Assembly: GCF_024298965.1 (NCBI RefSeq)
Contig: NZ_CP085193.1
Span: 3,224,001 to 3,288,000 of the forward strand
Direction of reading: 5' to 3'
DNA: 64,000 nt
Origin: Streptomyces rapamycinicus NRRL 5491
GTDB taxonomy: Bacteria > Actinomycetota > Actinomycetes > Streptomycetales > Streptomycetaceae
Shown here: one piece after another, positions 41,501 to 50,033 of the stretch
Layout of the letters: every line of letters starts with the position of its first letter
How positions within the stretch are numbered: position 1 is the first letter of the stretch
Position numbers and translations under genes: made by a program
Notes under the pieces: generated by a model
What the model was told of the DNA's origin: nothing
Seen by the model: the letters and a program-made list of their open reading frames with translations, nothing else
The model's database searches: none

Positions 41501-42577
41501 TCAGCACCGGCCCGTGGGCGCGGACAGCTCACACACGTTGTCGGTGAAGGTGTTGTCGGGGCCCTTGTCGCGGTCGGCGAGGTCGGCGGGCTTGTTGCCG
41601 CTCATCACGTTCCGGCTGATGGCGTTCTTGGCGTTGGGGGCGCCGACGACGCTGGTGAAGAGCACGATCCCGCCGGACATGGGCGAGGTGCCCACGTTGT
41701 CGTTCACCTGGTTGCCCGTCACCCGGGTGCCCTCGGTGCCGGTGAGCACGATGCCGGCGCCCTGGATGAAGGGGAGCCGGTCGGTGGCCTCGCAGTAGGC
41801 GTTGTTCTCGTAGACGGAGTTGTGGCGGACGTTCAGGTCCCCGGCGCGCGGGGTCGACTCGTCGCCGACGATGAACACCCCGGCGCAGTTGGCGGTGATG
41901 GTGTTCCCCTCGACCGAGAGGTCGCGCAGCCGGCGGACCACGACACCGGTCCGGTTGCCGCTGAGCTGGTTCCCGGCCACGAGGGTGCCCAGGGCGTCGG
42001 TGGCGCCGCCCTCGGCGTCGATGGTGTTGGCCAGGAAGATGCCGGACTGCTTGTTGCCGCGGGAGACGTTGTCGACGAAGGTGCCGCGGGTGGACATCTC
42101 CTGGCCCATGCCCTGCTGGCCGTTGTCCTCGGTGGTGGTGTTCCGTACGGTCATCCGGTCGGTGCCGGAGCCCCAGATGCCGTTCTTGGCGAAGCCGGTG
42201 ACCTTCAGTGAGCCGATCCGGACATCCGTGACGGGGTCTTCGGCCGTCCCGGTGACGCAGATGCCGTGGCCGGCCTCGCCGCAGGCGTTGGCCGACGGCT
42301 TCGCGGCCGGGGAGAGCACGGTGGACTCGCCCGCGCCGACCAGGGTCAGCCGGTCGGTGGTGATCTGGATGTTCTCCCGGTAGGTGCCGGGCCGGATCTC
42401 GATGGTGTCGCCGGGCTCCGCGGCGTCCACTGCGGCCTGGATGGACTGGCCGGGCTGGACCACATGGCGGGTCGCGGCCTGGTCGGCGGGGGCGGCGTGG
42501 GCCGCGGGGAGCTGGGCGAGTTCGATGACGAGGACGGCCGTGAGGCCGGCGAGGTGGCGAAGTTTAGGTGTGCGCAT
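41501..42577 (-). CDS. Secreted right-handed parallel beta-helix protein
   Basis: The 358-residue protein has a signal peptide (MRTPKLRHLAGLTAVLVIELAQ to AHAA, quoted in part), then a NosD/pectate-lyase-type beta-helix: VVQPGQSIQAAVDAAEPGDTIEI, GTYRENIQI and many N-x-x-x-x-N/G-I repeat strands (TVRNTTTEDN, NGIWGSG, SGIFLANTI, AGVFIVG, NNAYCEAT). Such helices bind or modify polysaccharides, though no catalytic residue can be named. It is secreted and lies directly upstream of the O-methyltransferase gene. No ribosome site is evident before 42577; an upstream ATG at 42625 is in frame and could be used. Confidence 0.82.
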   Translation of the reverse strand: MRTPKLRHLAGLTAVLVIELAQLPAAHAAPADQAATRHVVQPGQSIQAAVDAAEPGDTIEIRPGTYRENIQITTDRLTLVGAGESTVLSPAAKPSANACGEAGHGICVTGTAEDPVTDVRIGSLKVTGFAKNGIWGSGTDRMTVRNTTTEDNGQQGMGQEMSTRGTFVDNVSRGNKQSGIFLANTIDAEGGATDALGTLVAGNQLSGNRTGVVVRRLRDLSVEGNTITANCAGVFIVGDESTPRAGDLNVRHNSVYENNAYCEATDRLPFIQGAGIVLTGTEGTRVTGNQVNDNVGTSPMSGGIVLFTSVVGAPNAKNAISRNVMSGNKPADLADRDKGPDNTFTDNVCELSAPTGRC

Positions 42578-42671
42578 GAAAAGGAAGTTAGGTGCGCTAC
42601 GCACCACTCGCCACTTATGTCCCATCTATCACTTACGCCCCGCATTGCCCCACTTGGCCGCCTCGTGCGGC

Positions 42672-43949
42672 CTATTCGAGCACGCGGGACGCTCCGACCG
42701 GCAGATCCCACAGCTCCTCGCGCGGCCGCCCGGTGGCCTCCCAGGCCGCGCGGATCCGGTGCAGCGGCTCCAGCGGCGGCTCGGCCGAGAGCAGGAAGGT
42801 GGACCAGTGCATGGGCGCCAGGATCCGCGCCCCCAGGTCCAGCTGCGCCTGTACGGCCTCCTCCGGATCGGTGTGCACCCCGCCCAGCATCCAGCGCGGC
42901 TCGTACGCGCCGATGGGCAGCAGCGCGACATCGATGCCCGAGTAGCGGCGGCCGATCTGCCGGAACCAGTGGCCGTAGCCGGTGTCCCCGGCGAAGTACA
43001 CCCGCTGTCCGTCGGGCGCGGTGATGACCCATCCGCCCCACAGCGAGCGGCAGGTGTCGGTGAGGGTGCGCTTGCTCCAGTGGTGGGCCGGGACGAAGTC
43101 GAAGCGGACCGGGCCGTCCTCGCCGGGCAGTTCGGCCGCCTCCCACCAGTCCAGCTCGGCCACCCGGGTGAATCCGCGCGCCCGGAACCAGCGGGCGAGC
43201 CCGGCGGGCACGAGGACCGGCGTCGCCCTCGGCAGCCGCTTGACCGTGGGCGCGTCCAGGTGGTCGTAGTGGTTGTGGCTGATGACGACCGCGTCGACGG
43301 GCGGCAGGTCCTCCCAGCGGACCCCCACCGGAGTGACCCGGGCCGGGGTGCCGAGGATCTTACGGGCCCAGACCGGGTCGGTGAGCACGGTGAGCCCGCC
43401 GATCCGCACCACCCAACTGGCGTGCCCGGCCCAGGTGAGCGCGGTCCGGCCGGGGCCGGTGAGCGGCAGCGGCCCCGGTTCGAAGGGCAGCTCGGGGATC
43501 TCGCGGAGCGTCTCCACCGGCGGTCTGAGCCGTCCCTCCCGGGCCAGCCGGGCCAGCGCCCGCACCCCCGGCAGCGGGGAGGTGAGCCGGTCGGCGAACG
43601 ACGGCGGCCAGCTGCGGATCTCCCCCGGCGGACGCGGGGCGCCCGGCGCGGGGGCGCCCGGCGCGGGGGCGCCCGGCGCGGGGGCGCCCGGCGCGGGGGC
43701 GCCCGGCGCGGGGGCGCCCGGCGCGGGGGCGCCCGGCGCGGGGGCGCCCGGCGCGGGGGCGCCCGGCGCGGGGGCGCCCGGCGCGGCGCCGGGCGGTTCG
43801 AGGGCGGCCTGCTCGGGCGCGCCCGGCTCGGGGGCGGCCGGGGCCAGCCGGGGCCGGGCGGCGGCGCCGGGCCGGGCGCGGCGCCGCCCGGCCGGTTCCG
43901 CCGGTTCCGTCGGCTCGGCCGGTTCCGCCTGCTCGGCGTGGTCGGTCAT
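42672..43949 (-). CDS. MBL-fold metallo-hydrolase (NAPE-PLD/UlaG-like) with repeat N-terminus
   Basis: The 425-residue protein has a long, low-complexity N-terminus: acidic AEP repeats, then about ten copies of the pentapeptide APGAP (residues about 55-105). After a linker the metallo-hydrolase domain begins near residue 165: LTWAGHASWVVRIGGLTVLTDP, VVISHNHYDHLDAPTV (the H-x-H-x-D-H zinc motif), VPAHHWSKRTLTDT, RVYFAGDTGYGHWF and APMHWSTF. This is the NAPE-PLD-like lipid/phosphodiester branch. The ATG at 43949 has GGAAGGGAG upstream. The repeat tract differs in copy number from strain to strain in such proteins, so its length may be variable. Confidence 0.88.
   Translation of the reverse strand: MTDHAEQAEPAEPTEPAEPAGRRRARPGAAARPRLAPAAPEPGAPEQAALEPPGAAPGAPAPGAPAPGAPAPGAPAPGAPAPGAPAPGAPAPGAPAPGAPAPGAPRPPGEIRSWPPSFADRLTSPLPGVRALARLAREGRLRPPVETLREIPELPFEPGPLPLTGPGRTALTWAGHASWVVRIGGLTVLTDPVWARKILGTPARVTPVGVRWEDLPPVDAVVISHNHYDHLDAPTVKRLPRATPVLVPAGLARWFRARGFTRVAELDWWEAAELPGEDGPVRFDFVPAHHWSKRTLTDTCRSLWGGWVITAPDGQRVYFAGDTGYGHWFRQIGRRYSGIDVALLPIGAYEPRWMLGGVHTDPEEAVQAQLDLGARILAPMHWSTFLLSAEPPLEPLHRIRAAWEATGRPREELWDLPVGASRVLE
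43641..43775. repeat. Nine perfect 15-bp tandem repeats inside a coding region
   Basis: The unit GCCCGGCGCGGGGGC is repeated nine times without a change from 43641 to 43775, with a degenerate tenth copy after it. On the minus strand it encodes Ala-Pro-Gly-Ala-Pro repeats in the N-terminus of the metallo-hydrolase. The 15-bp period keeps the frame, so copy-number change would alter protein length without disrupting it. Confidence 0.93.
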
Positions 43950-44029
43950 GGCCTGGCTCCCTTCCGTATCTGGGCCGTATCCGGACCGTGTCCGGGCCAT
44001 GGAGGTCGGTGGCCGGGGTCCGGGGCGGC

Positions 44030-45253
44030 TCAGGTCACCGGACTGCTTTCGATCAGGTCGCGGAAGGCCGCCTCGAAGGCGCCCAACGCCGTGGCCACAT
44101 GGGGCAGTTCCAGCGGGTCCGGCGTCTGGAGCGCCCGTAGCCGCGACTCCTCCGCCGCGCCGAGCAGCGGCAGGGTCGCCAGCCGGAGCCGCAGGGTGTG
44201 CGGGGGGTCGCCGAAGCGGTGGCCCCCGGCCACGCTCCGGCCGATCCGCCGCACCAGCTCGCGCTCCAGCTCCACCGAGTCGGTGATGCCCCGGGCGGCG
44301 AGCACCCCGCGCAGCTCGTCGAGGTCGGCGTAGAGGTGCCGGCCGGTCTGCGGCGGGCGGGCCAGCGCCCCGACGGCGGTCAGCGCGCGGTAGGCGGCCG
44401 CGGCCACGGCCCCGTGCGCCCGCGCGGCGGCCGCCATCCGGTCCCGGACCGGCTCGGGCTCGTCGAGGGCGTACGCGGCGGCCGCCGCGACGGGCGCGGG
44501 CATCCCGGAGCGTACGGCGGTGAGCAGGGACAGCACCCGGCCGCGCAGCTCCGCCCCGCGCTCGGTGGCGGGGAACCGGGCGATCGCGGCGGGCCAGCCC
44601 GCCGGGGTGAAGGCGCCCGCCAGATCGGCGAGCACGATCACGTTCTCGGGGGACATCTCGGCCGGGCTGAGCAGCACCGTGCCCCGCGGATGGTGGACGG
44701 TGTCCCGCCAGGTCTCGTCGCTGACGATCAGCAGCCCCTCGGCCACCGCCGCCTCGCACACCTCGTGCAGCAGCTCGGGCGGGGCCACCGTGCCGGTCGG
44801 GTCGTCGGCCGCCGACAGCAGCAGGACCCGGGCCGCCCCGCCCTCGGCGCGGATCCTGCGGACGATCTCCAGCAGCGCGAACGGATCGGGCAGCCCACCG
44901 CATTCGGCCGGGACGGGCGCGTGGTGGGCGCGCCGGTCCACCAGCCGCACCAGCGGCGCGTACCAGGCGGCGCAGGGGCGGGGCAGCAGCACATCGCCGC
45001 CGGGGGCCGAGGCGAGCAGCGCCAGCAGCAGCGGCTCGGCGCCGGGGGCGACCACGACATGCTCCGGGTCGGTCCACAGCCCGCGCCGCGACCAGTAGCC
45101 GCAGGCCGCCGAGCGCAGCCCGGCCGAGCCGCCGACCGGCTCCGGCGCGGTGTGGCCGGCCGCCGCGACGAAGCTGTCGAGCAGCTCCGGGAGGACCGGC
45201 AGTCCGCCGTCGTCCCGGTCCGCCGGTGCCGGGGCGGTCCACTGCCGCTGCAT
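44030..45253 (-). CDS. Aminotransferase class I/II-fold protein lacking the PLP lysine
   Basis: The 407-residue protein follows the fold-type I aminotransferase pattern: [47 protein letters not shown] (the N-P-T-G region), [15 protein letters not shown] (the Asp that pairs with the PLP nitrogen), and LRLRLAT near the end. At the PLP-lysine site, where relatives have F-S-K-x-Y/F, the sequence is [14 protein letters not shown] with Gly in place of Lys, and no lysine occurs in the whole protein. It may be a non-catalytic, or non-PLP, descendant. ATG 45253 has GGAGG nine bases upstream. The gene has no obvious operon partner. Confidence 0.8.
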   Translation of the reverse strand: MQRQWTAPAPADRDDGGLPVLPELLDSFVAAAGHTAPEPVGGSAGLRSAACGYWSRRGLWTDPEHVVVAPGAEPLLLALLASAPGGDVLLPRPCAAWYAPLVRLVDRRAHHAPVPAECGGLPDPFALLEIVRRIRAEGGAARVLLLSAADDPTGTVAPPELLHEVCEAAVAEGLLIVSDETWRDTVHHPRGTVLLSPAEMSPENVIVLADLAGAFTPAGWPAAIARFPATERGAELRGRVLSLLTAVRSGMPAPVAAAAAYALDEPEPVRDRMAAAARAHGAVAAAAYRALTAVGALARPPQTGRHLYADLDELRGVLAARGITDSVELERELVRRIGRSVAGGHRFGDPPHTLRLRLATLPLLGAAEESRLRALQTPDPLELPHVATALGAFEAAFRDLIESSPVT

Positions 45254-45359
45254 TCCGTCCACACCTCCGCCCGTGTGCGGCGGGTCACCGCCCACGTATG
45301 TCCACCTTCGCAGATCTCCGGCGCCGTTTCGCGGAAGGGGCCCGGGGGACCCGGGCGCC

Positions 45360-45902
45360 ATGACAGCGACGCCGGAACAACACGATGTGGTGGCCCTGCT
45401 CACCGCGGACCACCGCGTGGTGCACGACCTCTTCGAGGGGTACCGCACCACCACCGACCCGGAGCGGCGGCGGCAGCTGGTCGACCGGATGACGGTGGAG
45501 GTGGTGCGGCACTCCGTGGCCGAGGAGGTCCATCTGTACCCCACGGTCCGCAAGGCGCTGCCGAAGGGCGACCGGATCGCCGACGAGGAGATCGAGGAGC
45601 TGGCCGAGGCCGAGCGGATCCTGGCCGACCTGGACGCCGTGGACCCCCGGGACCGGCGGTTCGACCCGCTGGTCCGGGAGCTGATGGACGTGGTGTCCAT
45701 GCATATCCGCGGCGAGGAGGACCTGGTCTTCCCCGAGCTGCGGGAGCGGCTCACCCCCGAGGAGCGGATGGCGCTGGGCCTGCGGGTCGGCGAGGCGGCG
45801 GCCGCGGTGCGAGGGGCGCCCCCGGTCAGCCCGGAAGGTCCCGGTCCTGGCCGGACGCTGGCCGATCGGGTCCGGGAGCAGCTGACCGGCCGAACGCGAT
45901 GA
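45360..45902 (+). CDS. Hemerythrin-like HHE-domain protein
   Basis: The 180-residue protein has a hemerythrin HHE four-helix bundle: [19 protein letters not shown] (residues about 11-29), [18 protein letters not shown] (about 47-64, with the H-x-x-x-E-x-x-H ligands), and [22 protein letters not shown] (about 110-131). Known relatives bind a di-iron centre and sense or carry oxygen or nitric oxide. The last 40 residues are Pro/Gly-rich and disordered. Its 3' end overlaps the convergent ANTAR gene by 77 bp, which is unusual. It opens a block of redox and stress genes. Confidence 0.92.
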   Translation: MTATPEQHDVVALLTADHRVVHDLFEGYRTTTDPERRRQLVDRMTVEVVRHSVAEEVHLYPTVRKALPKGDRIADEEIEELAEAERILADLDAVDPRDRRFDPLVRELMDVVSMHIRGEEDLVFPELRERLTPEERMALGLRVGEAAAAVRGAPPVSPEGPGPGRTLADRVREQLTGRTR

Positions 45903-46614
45903 GGTTCCGCTCCAGGCCGCGGCCGCGGGTGCGCACCACGGTCTCGGCGAGCTCCACCAGCTTGCGGTTGGTCCGCTGGGAGAGCCTGCGCAGCAGGTCG
46001 AACGCCTGGTCCGGGTCGCAGCCCAGGACGTACATGACGATTCCGCACGCCTGGTCCACCACCGGCCGGCTGCGCAGCGCCGTGTCCAGCTGGTCGACCT
46101 GGACCAGGGCGGCGCGGTAGAGCCGGTCGCGGGCCATGCTCTCGGTGGCCAGGTCGCCGAGCAGCCCGGTGGCGCCCTGGGCGGCCTTCCGCAGCGGCCC
46201 CGGGCGCAGCCCGTAGACCGAGACGGTCACGGTGAGCCCGTCGCAGGCGAACGGCAGGGCGGCGGAGGACCGCACCCCCGCGTCCAGCGCCCGGGCCCGG
46301 TAGCGCGGCCAGCGGTCGTCGTGGAGCAGATCGTCGGCGCCCGCCGGGCGGCCGGTGTCCAGCGCCGCGAGGATCGGGCCCTCCCCCACCCGCAGCTGGA
46401 CCGACACCAGCGCGGACAGATCGGGGTGGGTGGCCGCCGTGGTCCGGTCGGCGTCCACGGCGCCGGGGGACTCCTCCGCGAGCACGGCGGTGGCGGTGGC
46501 TCCGCAGCTCTCGGGTGTTCCCGCGGCGGCCTGCTCCGCCAGTTCGGCCAGACCGCGCCCGAGGGAGGGTGCGTCGGTGGGGAAGGCCGCGCGGATGTGC
46601 GTACGGTCGGGCAT
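45826..46614 (-). CDS. GAF-ANTAR RNA-binding regulator
   Basis: The 262-residue protein begins with a GAF-type sensor domain (about 25-175, VLAEESPGAVDADRTT to RAGPLRKAAQG-like stretches, GVRSSAALPFACDGLTVTVSVYGL) and ends with an ANTAR domain (about 180-245: LDTALRSRPVVDQACGIVMYVLGCDPDQAFDLLRRLSQRTNRKLVELAETVV, core RPVVDQACGIVMYVLG). ANTAR proteins bind paired hairpins in leader RNA to prevent termination. It lies between the hemerythrin and PAS-GAF genes and is divergent from the latter. AAAGGAGCGAAC precedes ATG 46614. The RNA targets are not known. Confidence 0.9.
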   Translation of the reverse strand: MPDRTHIRAAFPTDAPSLGRGLAELAEQAAAGTPESCGATATAVLAEESPGAVDADRTTAATHPDLSALVSVQLRVGEGPILAALDTGRPAGADDLLHDDRWPRYRARALDAGVRSSAALPFACDGLTVTVSVYGLRPGPLRKAAQGATGLLGDLATESMARDRLYRAALVQVDQLDTALRSRPVVDQACGIVMYVLGCDPDQAFDLLRRLSQRTNRKLVELAETVVRTRGRGLERNLIAFGRSAAPGPDRPASGQDRDLPG

Positions 46615-46758
46615 CGCCGAGTTCGCTCCTTTCGCTCCAGTGCGATGTGCTGTCCGGCCCCGTCCTTCCGGGGCCCCGATTTTTTCGCCCCTCCACCCCC
46701 TTGAGTGGAAAACACCACCCATGCGGCCCCGCGAGTGCGGGCAGGCTACGGTGTGCCC

Positions 46759-47952
46759 ATGCCAGACGCACAGGAGTTTGGTGCGGAGCTCTCAGACTTC
46801 CGCAGACGGGTGGATGAGTTGCGGACCGCGCGGGCGCTGCCCGCGCGGGAGCGGCCTTCCCTGCTGGACGCCGCTCTCTTCGAACTCCAGCATGTGGTGG
46901 ACGTCCTGTGGCCACGGTACGAGGAACTGACGGCCGGCCCGTCCCGGAGCCCCGGCGGCGGCCGGGGCGACCCGCAGGAGCAGCAGCTGCTGCGGGCGCT
47001 GTTCCAGCGGCTGCCGATCGCCACGGTGCTGCTGGACCGCGATGCCGTGGTGCGGCGCATGAACTTCACCGCCACCCAGTTGTTCCACACCCGGGCCGGA
47101 TACGCCACGGGTCGCCCGCTCACCGCCGCGCTGCGGCGCGACGGGCAGGCGGCGCTGCGCTCACAGGTCGCCGCGGTCGCGCGCGGCGAGGGCGACCGCA
47201 GTCTGACGGTGTGGCTGTCGCAGCCGCCGATCCACGGTGAGGTGCGGGTGACCCTGACCGCGCTGCGGCCGCCGGGCGAGCCCCATCCGGCGGTGCTGGC
47301 GGCGTTCCAGCCCGGGGTGGCCGGCCCGGCGGCGGAGGAAGGGGCGGCCGGGGCGTGGGCCCAGGAGTCCCGGCCGGATCTGGGCGAGGTGTCCCGCCAT
47401 GCCGAGCTGCTGGACCTGGTGGACGACATGACGGCGGCGCTGCTGAGGGCGGCGCCGGCCGGGGACGGCCCGGAGGCGGCGCTGACCGCGGCCGCGGAGG
47501 TGCTGCACGGCCGGTTCGCGGACTGGGTGATCGCCGACCTGGCCCCGGAGAACGGTCCCGGCAACCCGCGCCGGGTGGTGGCGCTCGGCCCGCGGGACGC
47601 GGCGGGCGACCGTACGGCGCCCCTGGCGGAGCAGGACCCGGCCGACTGCCCGCTGGTGGTGGACGCGCTGTACGACGGGGCCTCCGCGCTGCGGGTGAGT
47701 CCGGTCGACGCCGACGCCTTCGGCCGGGACGCGACGGGCGCTCCGGTGCTGGTCCGGGAGGAGGTCACCTCGCTGCTGTGCATACCCCTGCGGGCCGGCG
47801 CGGGCCCGGTCCTGGGGGCGCTCACGCTCTTCCGTACCGGCGGGCGCGGCGCCTTCGAGATGGCGGAGGCGGGCGTGGCGGACCGGATCTCCCGCCATGT
47901 CGCCCTGGCCATGGCGCGCACGGCCGAGCGCGCCCCGGCCCCCGGGGCGTGA
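46759..47952 (+). CDS. PAS-GAF sensor protein without output domain
   Basis: The 397-residue protein has a helical start, a PAS domain (about 80-190: LFQRLPIATVLLDRDAVVRRMNFTATQLFHT), a linker with HAELLDLVDDMTAALLRAAPAG (RsbU-like helix) and a GAF domain (about 235-395, FADWVIADLAPENG to VLGALTLFRTGGRG). In many Streptomyces proteins the same domains precede a SpoIIE phosphatase; here none follows. The gene lies just upstream of, and convergent with, the sigma factor gene, 18 bp apart, so a signalling role in the sigma system is likely. ATG 46759 is assumed; no strong ribosome site. Confidence 0.85.
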   Translation: MPDAQEFGAELSDFRRRVDELRTARALPARERPSLLDAALFELQHVVDVLWPRYEELTAGPSRSPGGGRGDPQEQQLLRALFQRLPIATVLLDRDAVVRRMNFTATQLFHTRAGYATGRPLTAALRRDGQAALRSQVAAVARGEGDRSLTVWLSQPPIHGEVRVTLTALRPPGEPHPAVLAAFQPGVAGPAAEEGAAGAWAQESRPDLGEVSRHAELLDLVDDMTAALLRAAPAGDGPEAALTAAAEVLHGRFADWVIADLAPENGPGNPRRVVALGPRDAAGDRTAPLAEQDPADCPLVVDALYDGASALRVSPVDADAFGRDATGAPVLVREEVTSLLCIPLRAGAGPVLGALTLFRTGGRGAFEMAEAGVADRISRHVALAMARTAERAPAPGA

Positions 47953-47970
47953 TCCGCGTACGGCACCGGC

Positions 47971-48777
47971 TCAGGCGGCACGGGCACCGGCCTGCCTGCC
48001 CAGACGGGCGCAGGTGTCGCTGAGCAGGCGGGAGACCTGCATCTGGGAGATGCCGAGCCGGCCGGCGATCCGGCTCTGGGTCTCGTCGCAGAAGAACCTC
48101 AGGTAGAGGATCTTCCGCTCGCGCTCGGGGAGCCCGCGCAGACAGGGCTTGAGGGATTCGCGCTGAACGACCCGCTCGTAGGAGGGCTCGGTCGAGCCGA
48201 GGGTGTCCAGCAGGCCGAGGCCGTCGTCCGCGCCGCGCGGTTCCGCGTCCAGGGACAGCGGGGCGAAGCCGCCCCGGGCCGCCATGCCCGCGCGCACCTC
48301 CTCCTCGCTCAGGCCGGTGTGCGCGGCGATGTCGGCCACCTCCGGGGTGCGCGCGCCAGGTGAGCCGGTGAGCTCCCGGACGGCGTCGCGGACGTGGACG
48401 CGCAGCTCCTGGACCCGGCGCGGGACGTGCACACCCCACAGGTGGTCGCGGAAGTGCCGCTTGACCTCCCCGACCACGGTCGGGACGGCGTAGCTCTCGA
48501 AGGCCGAGCCACGGTCCGGGTCATAGCGCCTGACGGCCTTGACCAGGCCGACCATGGCGACCTGCCGCAGATCCTCGGTGGCCTCGCCGCGGTTGCGGAA
48601 CTGGCCGGCGAGCCGCTCGGCCATGGGCATCCAGGCGCGTACGACGTCCTGGCGAAGGGCCTCCTTCGACGGCCCGTCCGGCAGGGTGGCGATCCGGCGG
48701 AACTCGGCGGAGGTGTCCGGGGCGTCGTCGTGCGGATGCCTGGGGTGTGCTCGGGGATGTGCTCGTACGGACGTCAT
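47971..48777 (-). CDS. SigB/SigF-family RNA polymerase sigma factor
   Basis: The 268-residue sigma factor has region 2 (EDLRQVAMVGLVKAVRRYDPDRGSAFESYAVPTVVGEVKRHFRDHLW, about residues 70-118, core GLVKAVRRYDPDRG), region 3 (VPRRVQELRVHVRDAV, then ADIAAHTGLSEEEV) and region 4 (ERKILYLRFFCDETQSRIAGRLGISQMQVSRLL, about 220-252). This matches the Streptomyces SigB/F/G/H/I/K/L/M/N group for stress and development. Its regulators in related loci are anti-sigma and anti-anti-sigma genes, which are absent from this block. The adjacent PAS-GAF and GAF-ANTAR genes may be involved. GGGAGATACGG precedes ATG 48777. Confidence 0.95.
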   Translation of the reverse strand: MTSVRAHPRAHPRHPHDDAPDTSAEFRRIATLPDGPSKEALRQDVVRAWMPMAERLAGQFRNRGEATEDLRQVAMVGLVKAVRRYDPDRGSAFESYAVPTVVGEVKRHFRDHLWGVHVPRRVQELRVHVRDAVRELTGSPGARTPEVADIAAHTGLSEEEVRAGMAARGGFAPLSLDAEPRGADDGLGLLDTLGSTEPSYERVVQRESLKPCLRGLPERERKILYLRFFCDETQSRIAGRLGISQMQVSRLLSDTCARLGRQAGARAA

Positions 48778-48940
48778 ACGCCGTATCTCCCTTGAGCTGT
48801 CGTCGGTCTCACCACGGAAGCAAAACCGGACGAAAAGGGTGATCCGGTGGTCACGCCTCTGGCGGCCGGGCCGCTCCCGTGGCGTGCCCCCGGTCCGAAG
48901 CACACAGAGCGCGTGCCCGTCCCGGGCCGGATCAAACGAG

Positions 48941-48965
48941 GTTTCCTTCCCTCAGCCCCGGTTAC
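48941..48965 (+). promoter_or_regulatory. SigB-like promoter match upstream of oxidoreductase gene
   Basis: GTTT at 48941-48944 and GGTTAC at 48960-48965 are separated by 15 bp. SigB-type promoters of Streptomyces follow G-N-N-T, 14-16 bp, GGGTA(C/T). The -10 has one mismatch. It lies 40 bp upstream of the LLM-class oxidoreductase start and faces away from the sigma factor gene. A similar match occurs before the DJ-1/PfpI gene. Confidence 0.5.
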
Positions 48966-49004
48966 CCGTCGCATCTGCCGGAATCCGCGCTCGAGGAGGG
49001 CCCC

Positions 49005-49970
49005 ATGACCGAGTACGGCTACTTCCTGGCCGCCGAAGAACACGGGCCCGCGGACCTGGTCGAGCAGGCCCGGATGGCGGAGCAGGCCGGTTTCAGTCAT
49101 TTGTGGATCTCGGACCACTACCACCCGTGGAACGACGCCCAGGGCCAGAGCTCGTTCGTCTGGTCGGTGATCGGCGCCCTCGCGCAGGCCACCAGCCTGC
49201 CCGTACAGACCGCGGTGACCTGCCCCACCATCCGTATCCACCCCGCCATCGTGGCCCAGGCCGCCGCGACCAGCGCGGTGCTGCTGGAGGGCCGCTTCCG
49301 GCTGGGCGTGGGCAGCGGCGAGGCGCTGAACGAGCATGTGCTGGGCGACCGCTGGCCGCCCGCGCCGATCCGGCTGGAGATGCTGGAGGAGGCCGTGATG
49401 GTGATACGCCAGCTGTTCGAGGGGCGCCGCGTCACCCACCACGGCAAGCACTACACGGTGGAGAACGCCCGGCTGTACACCGTGCCCGAGGAGCCGGTGC
49501 CCATCGACATCGCGGCCTTCGGATCGGCCGCCGCCGCGCTGGCCGGACGGGTCGGCGACGGCTTCATCACCATGACCCCGGACGCGGAGCTGGTGGCGCG
49601 GTTCCGGCGCGGCAGCGGCGCCGGGGGCAACAGCAAAACGGCCAGCGGCGGGCTGAAGGTGGCTTACGGCCCCGATCCCGACGAGGCGCTGCGCACCGCC
49701 CACCGGCTGTGGCCGACCGAGGGGCTGCCCGGCGAGGTGCTGTCGACGCTGACCACCCCCGGCCAGTTCGAGCAGGCCGCCCGGCTCGTCACCCCCGAGC
49801 GGATCGCCGGGGAAGTGGTCTGCGGGGATGACGCGGAGGCGCATGTGGCCGCGCTGAACGCGTACGCGGCGGCCGGGTTCGACACCGTCTACGTCAATCA
49901 GATCGGCCCCGACCAGCGCGGCTTCTTCGACTTCTACCGCACGAAGGTGCTGCCGCAGGTGGCCGGTTGA
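49005..49970 (+). CDS. LLM-class F420-dependent oxidoreductase (G6PDH-like)
   Basis: The 321-residue protein is of the luciferase-like monooxygenase class that uses coenzyme F420: EYGYFLAAEEHGPADLVEQARMAEQAGFSHLWISDHYHPW (residues 3-42), GRFRLGVGSGEALNEHVLGDRWP, LEMLEEAVMVIRQLFEGRRVTHHG and IDIAAFGSAAAALAGRVGDGFI. This is the TIGR03557-like branch near F420-dependent glucose-6-phosphate dehydrogenase. The substrate is unknown. AGGAGGGCC precedes ATG 49005. It is the first gene of a forward stress block, with the pyruvate-oxidase-like, DJ-1 and catalase genes downstream. Confidence 0.93.
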   Translation: MTEYGYFLAAEEHGPADLVEQARMAEQAGFSHLWISDHYHPWNDAQGQSSFVWSVIGALAQATSLPVQTAVTCPTIRIHPAIVAQAAATSAVLLEGRFRLGVGSGEALNEHVLGDRWPPAPIRLEMLEEAVMVIRQLFEGRRVTHHGKHYTVENARLYTVPEEPVPIDIAAFGSAAAALAGRVGDGFITMTPDAELVARFRRGSGAGGNSKTASGGLKVAYGPDPDEALRTAHRLWPTEGLPGEVLSTLTTPGQFEQAARLVTPERIAGEVVCGDDAEAHVAALNAYAAAGFDTVYVNQIGPDQRGFFDFYRTKVLPQVAG

Positions 49971-49972
49971 CA

Positions 49973-50024
49973 GCGATCGCCGAGCAGAGCGATCGCCGAG
50001 AGGAGCGATCGCCGAGAGGAGCGA
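49973..50024. repeat. Three and a half 16-bp repeats carrying ribosome-site-like GAGAGGAG
   Basis: From 49973 the unit GCGATCGCCGAGAGGA repeats at 16-bp spacing (49973, 49989, 50005; the first ends CAGA), with a partial copy GCGATGAC at 50021. Each full unit includes the palindrome GCGATCGC and, in two copies, a GAGAGGAG that resembles a Shine-Dalgarno. The repeat occupies the short gap before the TPP-enzyme gene, so copy number could tune its translation. Confidence 0.85.
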
Positions 50025-50033
50025 TGACCCACC

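Noticed and set aside
42672..45242. 856-codon minus frame extending the metallo-hydrolase upstream
   Set aside because: The upstream part is antisense or out of frame to the aminotransferase-type gene. A ribosome site supports the start at 43949.
46684..46758. SigB-type promoter before the PAS-GAF gene
   Set aside because: No correctly spaced -35/-10 pair could be found.
44030..46915. 961-codon minus frame extending the aminotransferase upstream
   Set aside because: It crosses the hemerythrin, ANTAR and PAS-GAF genes. A GGAGG site supports ATG 45253.
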